The notes under the pieces: model-generated
What the model was told of the DNA's origin: nothing
What the model saw: the letters and a program-made list of their open reading frames with translations, nothing else
Databases searched by the model: none
Assembly: GCF_002440555.1 (NCBI RefSeq)
Contig: NZ_DJUR01000010.1
Location: forward strand, 1 to 34,107
From: Aerococcus sp. UBA6277
GTDB lineage: Bacteria; Bacillota; Bacilli; Lactobacillales; Aerococcaceae
DNA: 34,107 bases
Direction: 5' to 3'
Part shown: positions 16,722 to 25,369 of the stretch, in pieces
Layout: each line of letters begins with the position of its first letter
How positions within the stretch are numbered: the first letter of the stretch is position 1
Program-made: the position numbers and the translations under genes

Positions 16722-16739
16722 CGGGATAAATGGTAAAAT
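16711..16739 (+). promoter_or_regulatory. Predicted extended -10 promoter of zapA-cvpA-mutS2
   Basis: TAGCCA (16711-16716), a 17-base spacer and TAAAAT (16734-16739) preceded by TGG form an extended -10 promoter. The leader before zapA would be about 100 bases. Confidence 0.5.
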
Positions 16740-16844
16740 ATCTAAGATTATGAAAGCTAGGTGGAACAAAAGTCGTTAAGACTCGATCTTTCTATTGCAT
16801 CTATAAACATTTAACGCACAATATAAAAAGTTGGAGTGACAAAT

Positions 16845-17408
16845 ATGTCGAATGAAGAAAAAAACAGGGTAATAGCGAAATTGGGCTATCACAAATTCAC
16901 CATCAAGAGTCATAAAACAAGTGAACATATTCAACAAGTGAGCCGTGATATCAACCAGTTACTTGCTGACATCAGTAAAAAAAATCCCAATATGTCAATG
17001 GAAGAGATGGCTTTATTAGTAGCTTTAAACATTCAATCTGACAATGTGGATTTACAAGCACAATTGGCTGCAAAATCTAAAGAAAATGCCGATTTATTGG
17101 TCCGTGTCAAATCAATGGAGCAAACTATGGGCACATTGGTGAAAGAGATTGCTGAAATAGAAAAAGAAAAAATGCGTGAAGCACAAGAGAAAACGCAATC
17201 CCAAACCCCATCAAAAGGAAAGATAAACCGAGGTCAGGCAAAAGCGCCAGCTAAAAGACCAGCACAAACAAAAGCAAGTGGAAAACAAATGCCAAACCAG
17301 GGTGATTCAGACAAAGAAATTCCTGAAATTAGCCAACCGAGTTTGAAGTCTAGTGTGAACACAGCTTCAAAACAATTGGGTCGTTTGCGTCAAACACCAA
17401 GATCTTAG
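16845..17408 (+). CDS. zapA: ZapA-like cell division protein with long basic C-terminal tail
   Basis: This 187-residue protein has an N-terminal ZapA domain (about 1-100). It opens with short beta strands and is followed by SEHIQQVSRDINQLL and a long coiled-coil (about 45-112). ZapA binds FtsZ and bundles its filaments at the division site. Its place directly before cvpA and mutS2 matches the Bacillus zapA-yshB-polX-mutSB order, with polX missing. ZapA is usually about 80-100 residues, so the further 85 residues, rich in Lys, Gln, Ser, Pro and Ala, are an unusual low-complexity extension. ATG 16845 is chosen over GTG 16836 because TTGGAG lies 8 bases before it. Confidence 0.78.
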   Translation: MSNEEKNRVIAKLGYHKFTIKSHKTSEHIQQVSRDINQLLADISKKNPNMSMEEMALLVALNIQSDNVDLQAQLAAKSKENADLLVRVKSMEQTMGTLVKEIAEIEKEKMREAQEKTQSQTPSKGKINRGQAKAPAKRPAQTKASGKQMPNQGDSDKEIPEISQPSLKSSVNTASKQLGRLRQTPRS

Positions 17409-17447
17409 GCGATTGATAGAAAATATGGGTATCAACGGGAGGAAAGC

Positions 17448-18005
17448 ATGACAAGTTTTTTGATTTTATTATTTTTTATTCTTAGCATAGGCGTTGGTGT
17501 CTATCGAGGGGCTATACTACAAGGCATTCATTCAGTAGGTCTGTTGGTCGCGTATTTGTTTGCTGTTTTGTTCTATCAAAGCCTAATTGACCTTGTGTCT
17601 TTATGGGTACCTTATGTAGGTTTAGATATTGAAAATACCTTTGCCTATTATCCTGTGGCTTTATTACAAAATATGGATGTCATTTACTTTAGACTAATCG
17701 CCATGTTAGCCATCATCTTGCTTGTTTGGATTGTATTCAAACTAATTGCTTATGGCTTAAGAGACTTGAAATTTAAAGAAATGGATATTCAATGGAATGG
17801 TATTTTGGGCGGCCTATTTGGTTTCTTCTCAGCTTGGTTCTGGTCATTCTTTATTTTAATGTTTATGTCAGTATTAACCTTTGAAGGTGTGCAAACAACC
17901 TTAGCCAATTCATCAGTCGCCGACTTTATTATCTTGAATACCCCAATATTATCTGGCCAGGTATTTAACATCCTATTACAAGGATTAGGCAACTTACCAT
18001 TTTAA
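17448..18005 (+). CDS. cvpA: CvpA family membrane protein
   Basis: This 185-residue protein of the CvpA (colicin V production) family has about four hydrophobic helices. The first begins at the N-terminus, and a pair near 110-145 contains the typical Gly-rich turn (ILGGLFGFFSAW). The family's molecular role is unsettled; Bacillus YshB is the positional counterpart. GGGAGG precedes ATG 17448, 40 bases after zapA. The genes are probably one transcript. Confidence 0.85.
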   Translation: MTSFLILLFFILSIGVGVYRGAILQGIHSVGLLVAYLFAVLFYQSLIDLVSLWVPYVGLDIENTFAYYPVALLQNMDVIYFRLIAMLAIILLVWIVFKLIAYGLRDLKFKEMDIQWNGILGGLFGFFSAWFWSFFILMFMSVLTFEGVQTTLANSSVADFIILNTPILSGQVFNILLQGLGNLPF

Positions 18006-18055
18006 CAACTTGAAAATATATGCCTTTGCGTACTGCGCACCGTGGCAATTGATAT

Positions 18056-18078
18056 GGCTGTGATAATTGATCACGGCC
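18056..18078 (+). other. Hairpin between cvpA and mutS2
   Basis: GGCTGTGAT (18056-18064) pairs with ATCACGGCC (18070-18078), with one G-U pair and a 5-base loop. No T run follows, so it is at most a weak terminator. It could be an RNA processing or stability site. It sits where polX lies in Bacillus. Confidence 0.45.
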
Positions 18079-18139
18079 TATTTCCTACTTAAGACGACTT
18101 TTATATTCGTTCCTGATAACAATCGAAGGAGGACACATT

Positions 18140-20521
18140 TTGAATCCTAAAATATTTCAAACCTTAGAATTTGAGAAAATACAACAACAAGTATCAAAAG
18201 AAACCCGAACTGAAATAGGAAAAATCCAAGCACTAAATTTAAAACCCAGTGCAGAAGCAGAAGAAATTGAGCAAGCCTTACAAAGTGTTGACGATGTCAA
18301 ACGCTTGTTTGAATTAGACAAACGAATCCCGGTCAGTCAATTAATCAATGTAAAACCATTCTTAAAACGATTGGATATTGGTGCTGACTTAAATGGGAAA
18401 GAATTAGCTGCAGTAGGCCGAGTCTTACGTGCATCTGGCGAGGTTTCTACCTTCTTTAGTAAACTAAAAGAAGCGAAAGTGGAATTAATGCAATTATATT
18501 CAATAGCGGATGACTTTATTGATATGCGGGACTTGATGCGTAAAATGCAAAATGCTATCGCAGATGATGGGTCAGTCTATGACAATGCCTCGTCAACTTT
18601 ACATGGCTTAAGACAGGGAATCAAACGTGAAGAAGCGGGTATCCGTGTCAAACTAGACCAAATCATCCGGTCTAATAAGGCCTCTTATTTAAGTGAGGCC
18701 ATCATTACTATCCGTAACAACCGCTTTGTTATTCCGGTTAAACAAGAATATCGTAATGCCTTTGGTGGGGTAGTTCATGACCAATCGTCATCAGGACAAA
18801 CACTCTATATTGAACCGCAAACAGTTTTAGATGCGAATAACCACTTACGGTCCTTGCAAGTCCAAGAAGACGAAGAAATTAAACGTATTTTCCAAGAGCT
18901 ATCTGCAGAATTAGCCCCTTACACTAGTGAAATTGCTGAAAATAACCAACGTCTTGGGGATTTGGACTTGATTCAAGCTAAATTCTTCTTTGCTCGTGAA
19001 ATTGGGGCCAACCGACCTATTTTAGCAAATGAATCTGAACGCATTGACTTGAAAGAGGCTAGACATCCTTTACTAGACCGCAAAACAGTTGTAGCTAACG
19101 ATATTCATTTTAGTCATGAATATAATATGATTGTCATTACCGGGCCAAATACCGGTGGTAAAACTATTACCTTGAAAACGGTAGGGTTACTGCAATTAAT
19201 GGCGCAATCAGGCTTGTATATTACAGCCAAGGCAGATTCGCGGGTAGAAATCTTCAATGAGATTTTTGCGGATATTGGTGACGAACAGTCCATTGAACAA
19301 AGTTTATCAACGTTCTCGGGACATATGACCAATATTATCCGTATAGTGGAAGCTGCAGATGACCATTCACTTGTCTTGATCGATGAGTTGGGATCAGGTA
19401 CCGACCCTCAAGAAGGGGCAGCCATCGCCATCGCGGTATTGAACCGTTTTGCCTTCCTAAATGCAAGAGTAATGGCCACTACCCATTATCCTGAACTGAA
19501 AACTTACGCCTACGAACATCCTGGGGCCATCAATGCTTCGATGGAATTTAATGAAATTACCTTGGAACCGACTTATAAATTGCTGATTGGGGTGCCGGGT
19601 CGTTCTAACGCCTTTGATATTTCCCAACGACTAGGTTTACCAGTTGAGATGGTAAATGAAGCACGTTCTTATATCCAAGAAGACAGCCAAAATCTGAACG
19701 AAATGTTGCTTGATCTTGAAGCACAACGTCATGAATACGAAGACTTATCAGCCGAAGCAGCCAAAGACTTAGCTGATGCTGAAAATCTTTTAAATGACTT
19801 GAAAAAGGCACAAGCTAGACTAGAAGCTGACAAACAAACCTACATGAACCGGGCCCGTAAAGAAGCCAATCAATTGGTAGAAGAAACCAAGGCAAAAGCT
19901 GATGCCATTCTGGCGGAGATTCGGGAATGGCAAATCAACCACCCAACCATTGGTAATATCAAAGAACACGAGATGATTGATCGTCAAAGCGCCTTGTCTA
20001 ACTTAACGCAAGAAGAACAGCTGAAGAAAAACAAAGTCCTTCAAAAAGCCAAGAAAAGTAAAGAGCGAAAAGCCAGATTTGAAGCAGGCGATGAAGTGAA
20101 TGTATTAACCTACGGGCAACGTGGTACCTTGGTTGAGAAACGTGACAAGGACTGGGTTGTTCAGATGGGTATGCTGAAGATGGAAGTGGCTGAAAAAGAC
20201 TTATCACTCGTTGATGAGAAACCGAAAAAAGAAAAAAATCATCGGGCTGGCCTTAAAGCAAGTAAGGCTAAATCAGTCAATACCAGCCTAGATTTACGTG
20301 GTGAACGGTATGAGGAAGCCATGATTCGACTAAGTAACTTTATCGATTCAGCCTTATTAGCTGGACATGGTCAGGTAACCATTATTCATGGTCACGGGAC
20401 GGGCGCCTTAAGACAGGGTGTTCAAAAGGCCTTGAAGAACCATCCACGGGTTGAATCCTTTGAATTTGCACCTTATAACATGGGGGGTAATGGTGCGACA
20501 ATAGTTAAATTTAAGGGCTAA
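18140..20521 (+). CDS. mutS2: MutS2 ATPase/endonuclease
   Basis: This 793-residue protein has a MutS-like clamp and ATPase core with Walker A GPNTGGKT (335-342) and Walker B LVLIDELGSGTDP (Asp415). A charged coiled-coil (about 515-640) follows, then a KOW-like module (about 650-695) and a C-terminal Smr domain (about 718-793) with LDLRGERYEEA and the HGHGTG active loop. MutS2 is not a mismatch repair protein; Bacillus MutS2 acts on collided ribosomes, and other homologues suppress recombination. The start is TTG at 18140, supported by AAGGAGG seven bases upstream. Length matches the family. Confidence 0.95.
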   Translation: MNPKIFQTLEFEKIQQQVSKETRTEIGKIQALNLKPSAEAEEIEQALQSVDDVKRLFELDKRIPVSQLINVKPFLKRLDIGADLNGKELAAVGRVLRASGEVSTFFSKLKEAKVELMQLYSIADDFIDMRDLMRKMQNAIADDGSVYDNASSTLHGLRQGIKREEAGIRVKLDQIIRSNKASYLSEAIITIRNNRFVIPVKQEYRNAFGGVVHDQSSSGQTLYIEPQTVLDANNHLRSLQVQEDEEIKRIFQELSAELAPYTSEIAENNQRLGDLDLIQAKFFFAREIGANRPILANESERIDLKEARHPLLDRKTVVANDIHFSHEYNMIVITGPNTGGKTITLKTVGLLQLMAQSGLYITAKADSRVEIFNEIFADIGDEQSIEQSLSTFSGHMTNIIRIVEAADDHSLVLIDELGSGTDPQEGAAIAIAVLNRFAFLNARVMATTHYPELKTYAYEHPGAINASMEFNEITLEPTYKLLIGVPGRSNAFDISQRLGLPVEMVNEARSYIQEDSQNLNEMLLDLEAQRHEYEDLSAEAAKDLADAENLLNDLKKAQARLEADKQTYMNRARKEANQLVEETKAKADAILAEIREWQINHPTIGNIKEHEMIDRQSALSNLTQEEQLKKNKVLQKAKKSKERKARFEAGDEVNVLTYGQRGTLVEKRDKDWVVQMGMLKMEVAEKDLSLVDEKPKKEKNHRAGLKASKAKSVNTSLDLRGERYEEAMIRLSNFIDSALLAGHGQVTIIHGHGTGALRQGVQKALKNHPRVESFEFAPYNMGGNGATIVKFKG

Positions 20522-20541
20522 ATGTCTAATAAGCAGATGAA

Positions 20542-20570
20542 TGTTCAAATTGGTCAGACAATGCTATAAT
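20542..20570 (+). promoter_or_regulatory. Predicted extended -10 promoter of trxA
   Basis: A perfect TATAAT (20565-20570) with TGC before it makes an extended -10. The -35 (TGTTCA, 20542-20547) is weak. Confidence 0.6.
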
Positions 20571-20601
20571 GATGAAGAATAGAAATGAAAGGGGAATATA
20601 G

Positions 20602-20913
20602 ATGGTTAAAGCTATTACAGATGCAGAATTTAAAAATGAAACTGAAGAAGGCGTTGTATTAATCGACTTCTGGGCAACTTGGTGTGGTCCTTGTCGTATG
20701 CAATCACCAATCGTTGAAACTTTAGATGATGAAATGGGTGACCAAGTTAAATTCACTAAAATGGATGTAGATGAGAATCCAGAAACAGCACGTGAATTTG
20801 GAATCATGTCCATCCCAACATTAATGATCAAAAAAGATGGTCAAGTTGTGGAACAATTAATTGGTTACACACCAAAAGAGAACTTAGAACAAGTATTAAA
20901 TAAATACTTATAA
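20602..20913 (+). CDS. trxA: Thioredoxin
   Basis: This 103-residue thioredoxin is a cytoplasmic disulfide reductase recycled by thioredoxin reductase. The active site WCGPC has Cys28 and Cys31, preceded by the usual FWATW. The cis-Pro loop MSIPTLM is at 69-75. The ribosome site GAAAGGGGAA precedes ATG 20602. It has its own promoter after mutS2, as in Bacillus, and a strong terminator follows. Confidence 0.96.
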   Translation: MVKAITDAEFKNETEEGVVLIDFWATWCGPCRMQSPIVETLDDEMGDQVKFTKMDVDENPETAREFGIMSIPTLMIKKDGQVVEQLIGYTPKENLEQVLNKYL

Positions 20914-20925
20914 TCTAAAGTAAAG

Positions 20926-20956
20926 AAAGCGGCCGGGAAAATTCCCGACCGCTTTT
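20926..20956 (+). terminator. Terminator of trxA
   Basis: AAAGCGGCCGGGAA (20926-20939) pairs with TTCCCGACCGCTTT (20942-20955), with one mismatch, then T. The reverse strand is only moderately T-rich. Confidence 0.85.
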
Positions 20957-21033
20957 ATATTGGCTTAAATCTATTGTTAAAGGGCAAACATTACTCATCA
21001 GTCCTATTTGACGAAGAGCCATTTTTTTCAAAT

Positions 21034-21498
21034 TTACTCGATTAATTTACGGCCTTCGTTGCCTTTTTCGATATTTTCTAAGATGTCATGGTTTAAGAAA
21101 CCATCTTCGTATTGTTTACGCCAGTCCATAAAGCCTTCGTCTAACCCGCGAATAAGGACTTCTGCGGTACCAATATTAGTTGCTAATGGGATGTTATATA
21201 CGTCACATAAACGGATTAAGGCAGTCACGTCTGGTTCGTGGGGCATAGCTGCTAATGGGTCACGCAGAAAGATGACTAAGTCCATTTCATTTTGTGAGAT
21301 AGCCGCACCGACCTGTTGGTCGCCCCCAAGTGGGCCGGATTTAAAGCGGTGAACGTCTAAACCAGTGGCTTCGATAATACGTAAACCAGTTGTCCCTGTA
21401 GCAAATAATTCATGTTTTTCAAGAATGAATTTGTATGCAGTTGCAAAGGACACCATCATATCTTTTTTTGAATCATGGGCAATAAGTGCAATTTTCAT
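21034..21498 (-). CDS. mgsA: Methylglyoxal synthase
   Basis: This 154-residue enzyme converts dihydroxyacetone phosphate to methylglyoxal and phosphate, a bypass of lower glycolysis. Family motifs are clear: LIAHDSKK (His8), the ATGTTG phosphate loop (33-38), SGPLGGDQQ with catalytic Asp60, and [14 protein letters not shown] (78-90). The start at 21498 follows GGAGGATA; the open frame runs 18 codons further without a ribosome site. It is transcribed away from racE. Confidence 0.95.
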   Translation of the reverse strand: MKIALIAHDSKKDMMVSFATAYKFILEKHELFATGTTGLRIIEATGLDVHRFKSGPLGGDQQVGAAISQNEMDLVIFLRDPLAAMPHEPDVTALIRLCDVYNIPLATNIGTAEVLIRGLDEGFMDWRKQYEDGFLNHDILENIEKGNEGRKLIE

Positions 21499-21683
21499 AT
21501 AGCATATCCTCCGGTTCGTGTCGACAATTTGATTTTCATTCGAGACATTCACCTTTTTCCTTAAATTACGTTTAATAATTGCGAATTGGTGAAGTGAATC
21601 GTCTTCTTCTGTTATAATTGTATCATAGATGATAAATTGTTCATTGCGTTTTTTGAACGATTTGTTTGACGGAGGAGGTTAAC

Positions 21684-22520
21684 ATGAACAGACCTATCGG
21701 ATTCTTAGATTCTGGTGTAGGTGGCTTGACGGTAGTGAAAGAAGCTATGCGACAATTGCCCAATGAATCGATTATCTATATTGGCGACAATGCACGTTGT
21801 CCTTATGGGCCAAGAAGTGTAGAAGAAATAGCGACTTTTACCAATCAAATGGTCGATTTTCTTTTAACCAAAGATATTAAATTATTGGTCATTGCCTGTA
21901 ATACAGCGACTGCGGTTGCCTTAGATGAAATTAAACAGCGGGTGTCTATTCCAGTTATTGGGGTGATTCAGCCGGGTGCAAGAGCAGCCAATAAATACAC
22001 AAAAAATGGCAAAATTGGTGTTTTAGGTACAGAAGGGACCATTAAAAGTGGCATGTATCTTGAAAACTTACTACAAAAAAATAAAGACTTGAACACGACT
22101 TCATTAGCTTGTCCAGCCTTTGTCCCATTAGTAGAAAGCCAACAATATGCTACACCTTTAGCCAAAAAGGTGATTGCGGAAACTTTAGCACCCATAAAAA
22201 ATAAGGGGTTGGATACAGTCATTCTAGGTTGTACCCACTATCCTTTACTAAGAGATACCATACAAAAAAACTTGGGACATACGGTCAAACTTATTGATTC
22301 TGGCCAAGAAACCATTTCAGATGTATCCATCCTTTTGGATTACAACGACATTGCCAAATTGTCGAATGATCCATCACCAAGAATGACTGAATTTTACACC
22401 ACCGGATCACCAGAACTATTTAAGGAGATTGCGGACGACTGGTTGGATAAACCAATTGAAGTGGACCGTGTCACTATCGAAACACTTGAAGCAATTCAAA
22501 AACAGATGAAAGAAGGCTAA
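21684..22520 (+). CDS. racE: Glutamate racemase
   Basis: This 278-residue enzyme makes D-glutamate for peptidoglycan. The two catalytic cysteines are Cys72 (ACNTAT) and Cys183 (GCTHYPLL), and the N-terminal IGFLDSGVGGLTV motif is intact. GGAGGAGG (21671-21678) sets the start at ATG 21684; an upstream in-frame start at 21666 is less likely. A TATAAT at 21613-21618 could be its -10, with a weak -35. It heads a three-gene operon with rdgB and a phosphoesterase, in the order of Bacillus racE-ysnA-ysnB but without the intervening gerM and rph. Confidence 0.95.
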   Translation: MNRPIGFLDSGVGGLTVVKEAMRQLPNESIIYIGDNARCPYGPRSVEEIATFTNQMVDFLLTKDIKLLVIACNTATAVALDEIKQRVSIPVIGVIQPGARAANKYTKNGKIGVLGTEGTIKSGMYLENLLQKNKDLNTTSLACPAFVPLVESQQYATPLAKKVIAETLAPIKNKGLDTVILGCTHYPLLRDTIQKNLGHTVKLIDSGQETISDVSILLDYNDIAKLSNDPSPRMTEFYTTGSPELFKEIADDWLDKPIEVDRVTIETLEAIQKQMKEG

Positions 22521-22527
22521 CATTTAT

Positions 22528-23154
22528 ATGAAGCAAGTAATGATCGCTACTGCCAACCCAGGTAAAGCCAAGGAATTCAAGCAATTATTCGACCCATATG
22601 GGATTGAAGTTAAAACCTTGTTAGATTTCCCAGACTATCCAGATATTCCAGAAACTGGGACTACTTTCATTGAAAATGCGACGATTAAAGCTACAACAGC
22701 CGCTAAAGACTTGCACATGCCAGTCATTGCGGATGATTCTGGTCTAGCCATTGACGCACTCAACGGGGCACCAGGCGTTTATTCAGCTCGTTACGCAGGT
22801 CCTGATAAGTCAGATGCTAATAACCGGAAAAAGGCCTTAACCGAGCTTGCTGACGTCCCTGACGCATATAGAGGCGCGACTTTCCATACCTATCTAGTCG
22901 TTTCTGACGCACAAGGTAAAGTCATCAACCATTACCACGGCACTTTATCTGGTGTCATCCTACGTGAAGAGCGCGGGGAAAATGGTTTCGGCTATGACCC
23001 AATTTTTTACGTACCAAGTGAAGGGTTAACCACAGCTGAAATGTCAGCAGAGAAAAAAGATTCTTTAAGTCATCGAGGCAATGCCTTACGTTTACTAGCT
23101 AAAGATTTACAAAATGGGGAGTTCAACTTATATGAAGATTCTAATCACGAGTGA
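22528..23154 (+). CDS. rdgB: XTP/dITP (non-canonical purine NTP) pyrophosphatase
   Basis: This 208-residue Ham1/RdgB enzyme hydrolyses dITP, ITP and XTP to monophosphates, keeping deaminated purines out of nucleic acids. Motifs are IATANPGKAKEF at the N-terminus, VIADDSGLAIDAL (Asp70), APGVYSARYAG, GFGYDPIF and SHRGNAL. It starts seven bases after the racE stop. Its last 23 bases overlap the start of the next gene, so translation is coupled. Confidence 0.95.
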   Translation: MKQVMIATANPGKAKEFKQLFDPYGIEVKTLLDFPDYPDIPETGTTFIENATIKATTAAKDLHMPVIADDSGLAIDALNGAPGVYSARYAGPDKSDANNRKKALTELADVPDAYRGATFHTYLVVSDAQGKVINHYHGTLSGVILREERGENGFGYDPIFYVPSEGLTTAEMSAEKKDSLSHRGNALRLLAKDLQNGEFNLYEDSNHE

Positions 23155-23626
23155 TAACCACGGCGACCACGAGGCGCTTGTAAACCTAGTCTTAAAAGCA
23201 GGGGATGACATTGATTTATTTATCCACTGCGGTGACTCTGAGTTATCAGAAGACGATACCATTTGGGGGATTTTCCATACAGTAAGAGGGAACACTGACT
23301 ATGGCAACTACAAGGACGCCATTAGCTTAAATACCCGTGAAGGGAAGATTGTCGTGACCCACGGCCATTTATATGGAGTAAAACAGAATCTGAAGAAATT
23401 GGTAGCCTTAGCGAAAGACAATCAAGCGGATGTCATCATGTACGGCCATACCCATGTCATGGATGACCAAGAAATTGACGGGGTTAAAATCATAAACCCA
23501 GGTTCAATCCGCATTCCAAAAGGTAAATACCCATACCCATCATTTGCCATTTTAGACTGGCAAGGTGATAAGAAAGAAGTCACTTTCTACAATGCTGACT
23601 GGGAAGTCATTACAGAGGTAGGTTAA
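23132..23626 (+). CDS. YfcE/MJ0936-type metallophosphoesterase (YsnB-like)
   Basis: This 164-residue phosphodiesterase fold has the full metal set: Asp8 and His10 (SDNHGD), Asp35 (HCGDSE), Asn54 (RGNTDYG), His77 (VTHGHL), His106 and His108 (YGHTHV). Members hydrolyse phosphodiesters; the natural substrate is not known. ATG 23132, preceded by GGGGAG, is chosen over an earlier in-frame start. It overlaps rdgB and ends the racE operon. Confidence 0.9.
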   Translation: MKILITSDNHGDHEALVNLVLKAGDDIDLFIHCGDSELSEDDTIWGIFHTVRGNTDYGNYKDAISLNTREGKIVVTHGHLYGVKQNLKKLVALAKDNQADVIMYGHTHVMDDQEIDGVKIINPGSIRIPKGKYPYPSFAILDWQGDKKEVTFYNADWEVITEVG

Positions 23627-23632
23627 AAATAT

Positions 23633-23682
23633 AAAAACCGCACGATCTATGTCCAAATTAGGACTTGATCGCGCGGTTTTTG
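23633..23682. terminator. Bidirectional terminator between the racE operon and the mscS-like gene
   Basis: AAAAACCGCACGATC (23633-23647) pairs with GATCGCGCGGTTTTT (23667-23681), with one mismatch. An inner GTCC/GGAC stem adds to it. There are T runs on both strands. Confidence 0.85.
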
Positions 23683-23700
23683 TATATGTGTTTGTAAGGG

Positions 23701-24567
23701 CTATAGTTCTGCCCCTGAGTCATAAACTGGTTGTTTGTAGCCCTTACGTACAAGCAAGTCTGTAAGTTGCTCATAGTAGTGTGAACGAACTGCCATCTTA
23801 TCGCTATCTCTAGTATTGAATACTACACGGTAGAATAAGCGGCCGACAGCGTCACGTTGGTAACCCCAAACTTCCGGTTCACCTAAAACCCGGTCATCAG
23901 AAGAAGCTAATGATAATCCCTCTTTGATGACAGTTTCGATTGAGGCTAAATCACCGTTTGGATCAATGTACAAGTCTACGTACATACGACGAGTGGTATT
24001 TGAAGAATTGGTTACATTATCGATGTTACGGTTAGGGATAAAGTGTCTTGAACCGTCGTCACCAGAAAGAATAGTTGTCCGGATACCAGTTGAAATAATG
24101 GTACCTGATAACCCAGCGATTGTAACGTAGTCTCCGACAGCAAATTGGTGTTCTAAAAGAATGAAGAAACCATTGACCACATCAGTGATAAAACCTTGTG
24201 CACCAAGACCTAAGGCTAGGGAAGCAACCCCGGCACCGGCTACTAGTGTAGCCACTGGTAAACCTAGAATGGCTAGAATAGAGTAACCTAATAGGAAATA
24301 GTAAGTATATTGAACAACGTTTTCCACTAATTTATGGATGGTTTTGTTCCGTTGAATAGACCCGACATTGCGGTTTTCAATCCGTTTAGCGTCACGTTCA
24401 AAGTATACATCAACAATCCGGTCGATAATCTTTTTGACAATCCAAAAGATTAAAGTAGTAATCACCAATTCAAAAACGGTAGAAATTAAGCTTGAGAGTA
24501 AGCTAGCATAATCAATAGATTCGACATAAGTGCGCCACCATTGTCTAAATTGATCCAAATAAATCAT
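23701..24567 (-). CDS. MscS family small-conductance mechanosensitive channel
   Basis: This is a membrane channel of about 288 residues that releases solutes on osmotic downshock. About three membrane helices lead into the pore segment (GVASLALGLGAQGFITDVVNG), the MscS beta domain (FAVGDYVTI) and the PNRNIDNVTN block, then a mixed C-terminal vestibule. The start is uncertain. At ATG 24567 an AAAGG abuts the codon, while a TTG at 24558 (three codons in) has that AAAGGA at normal spacing. Longer starts up to 24645 lack ribosome sites. Confidence 0.88.
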   Translation of the reverse strand: MIYLDQFRQWWRTYVESIDYASLLSSLISTVFELVITTLIFWIVKKIIDRIVDVYFERDAKRIENRNVGSIQRNKTIHKLVENVVQYTYYFLLGYSILAILGLPVATLVAGAGVASLALGLGAQGFITDVVNGFFILLEHQFAVGDYVTIAGLSGTIISTGIRTTILSGDDGSRHFIPNRNIDNVTNSSNTTRRMYVDLYIDPNGDLASIETVIKEGLSLASSDDRVLGEPEVWGYQRDAVGRLFYRVVFNTRDSDKMAVRSHYYEQLTDLLVRKGYKQPVYDSGAEL

Positions 24568-24691
24568 CCTTTCAATATTACCCTTTTTCTTCATGGTAAC
24601 GAATGATGAAATTATTGTAAAGCCATTTGCAAGAGGGTTAACCAATATTTAACCTGTATGATTTTTTAGCTTAAAATAAGTGCGTTATTTT

Positions 24692-24721
24692 TTGTAAAGC
24701 CCTCTCATGGTATGGTAAAAT
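24692..24721 (+). promoter_or_regulatory. Predicted extended -10 promoter of the ytxG-ytxH-like operon
   Basis: TTGTAA (24692-24697), an 18-base spacer ending in TGG, and TAAAAT (24716-24721). The TGGTAAAAT core is the same as in the zapA promoter. Confidence 0.5.
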
Positions 24722-24790
24722 ATTATTATAGTTATATATTAAATATCTTATATTTAATGATATGAGAGATGGAGAAGGAGTGATTTTTAC

Positions 24791-25333
24791 ATGACCGGAG
24801 GCCAAATTGCGGGCTTAATCGCAGCAATAGCATTTGCGGCATTAGTGATCTACATTATTCTATTCTTACGTGAACTAACAAAAACCATGAAAGAAGTTAC
24901 AGGTGTTGTTAATGAAGCGAATGAAACAGTTAAAGTAGTCACCAAGGATGTGGATGCATTATCAATTGAGGTGCAAGGATTACTCAATAAGTCTAATGTT
25001 TTATTAGATGATGTGAATGGAAAAGTAGCTCAAGTGGACCCATTATTCAAAGCAATCGGGGATATCGGGGTAACTGTTTCAGACGTAAATGATTCTACAC
25101 GTAACTTAGTCCTAAATATTACCAATACTGCCCAAACAAAGGTAGATGATATTAAGGATAAAACAACAGGTGCTACTGAAACTGGTTCAACTACAGTAAC
25201 CGATGAGCAAGGTGTAAAACCTGGACAACCAACTGTGACTGGTATCCAAAAAGTGGGTCAATCAGCTAAAGCTTTATATCAAAAGCGCCAAGTGCGCAAG
25301 GCACAAGAAAATTCACAATCTAAACCATACTAA
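24791..25333 (+). CDS. DUF948 (YtxG-like) membrane protein
   Basis: This 180-residue protein has one N-terminal membrane helix (about 5-27) and a long helical region with heptad-like spacing typical of DUF948. Its C-terminus is basic and polar. Bacillus YtxG, a general stress protein, is the positional and family counterpart: ytxG-ytxH lie upstream of ccpA there too. AAGGAGTGA precedes ATG 24791. The molecular role is unknown. Confidence 0.85.
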   Translation: MTGGQIAGLIAAIAFAALVIYIILFLRELTKTMKEVTGVVNEANETVKVVTKDVDALSIEVQGLLNKSNVLLDDVNGKVAQVDPLFKAIGDIGVTVSDVNDSTRNLVLNITNTAQTKVDDIKDKTTGATETGSTTVTDEQGVKPGQPTVTGIQKVGQSAKALYQKRQVRKAQENSQSKPY

Positions 25334-25369
25334 TCAATATGATCAATTGAAAGAAAGAGGGAAATATAT

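Noticed and set aside
16755..16770. AGGTGGAAC resembling a T-box antiterminator motif upstream of zapA
   Set aside because: The full T-box sequence with its following CGCG is absent, and there is no specifier stem, terminator or aminoacylation-related gene.
21008..21352. 114-codon open frame antisense to mgsA
   Set aside because: Mirror of a conserved enzyme gene, with no ribosome site and no family resemblance.
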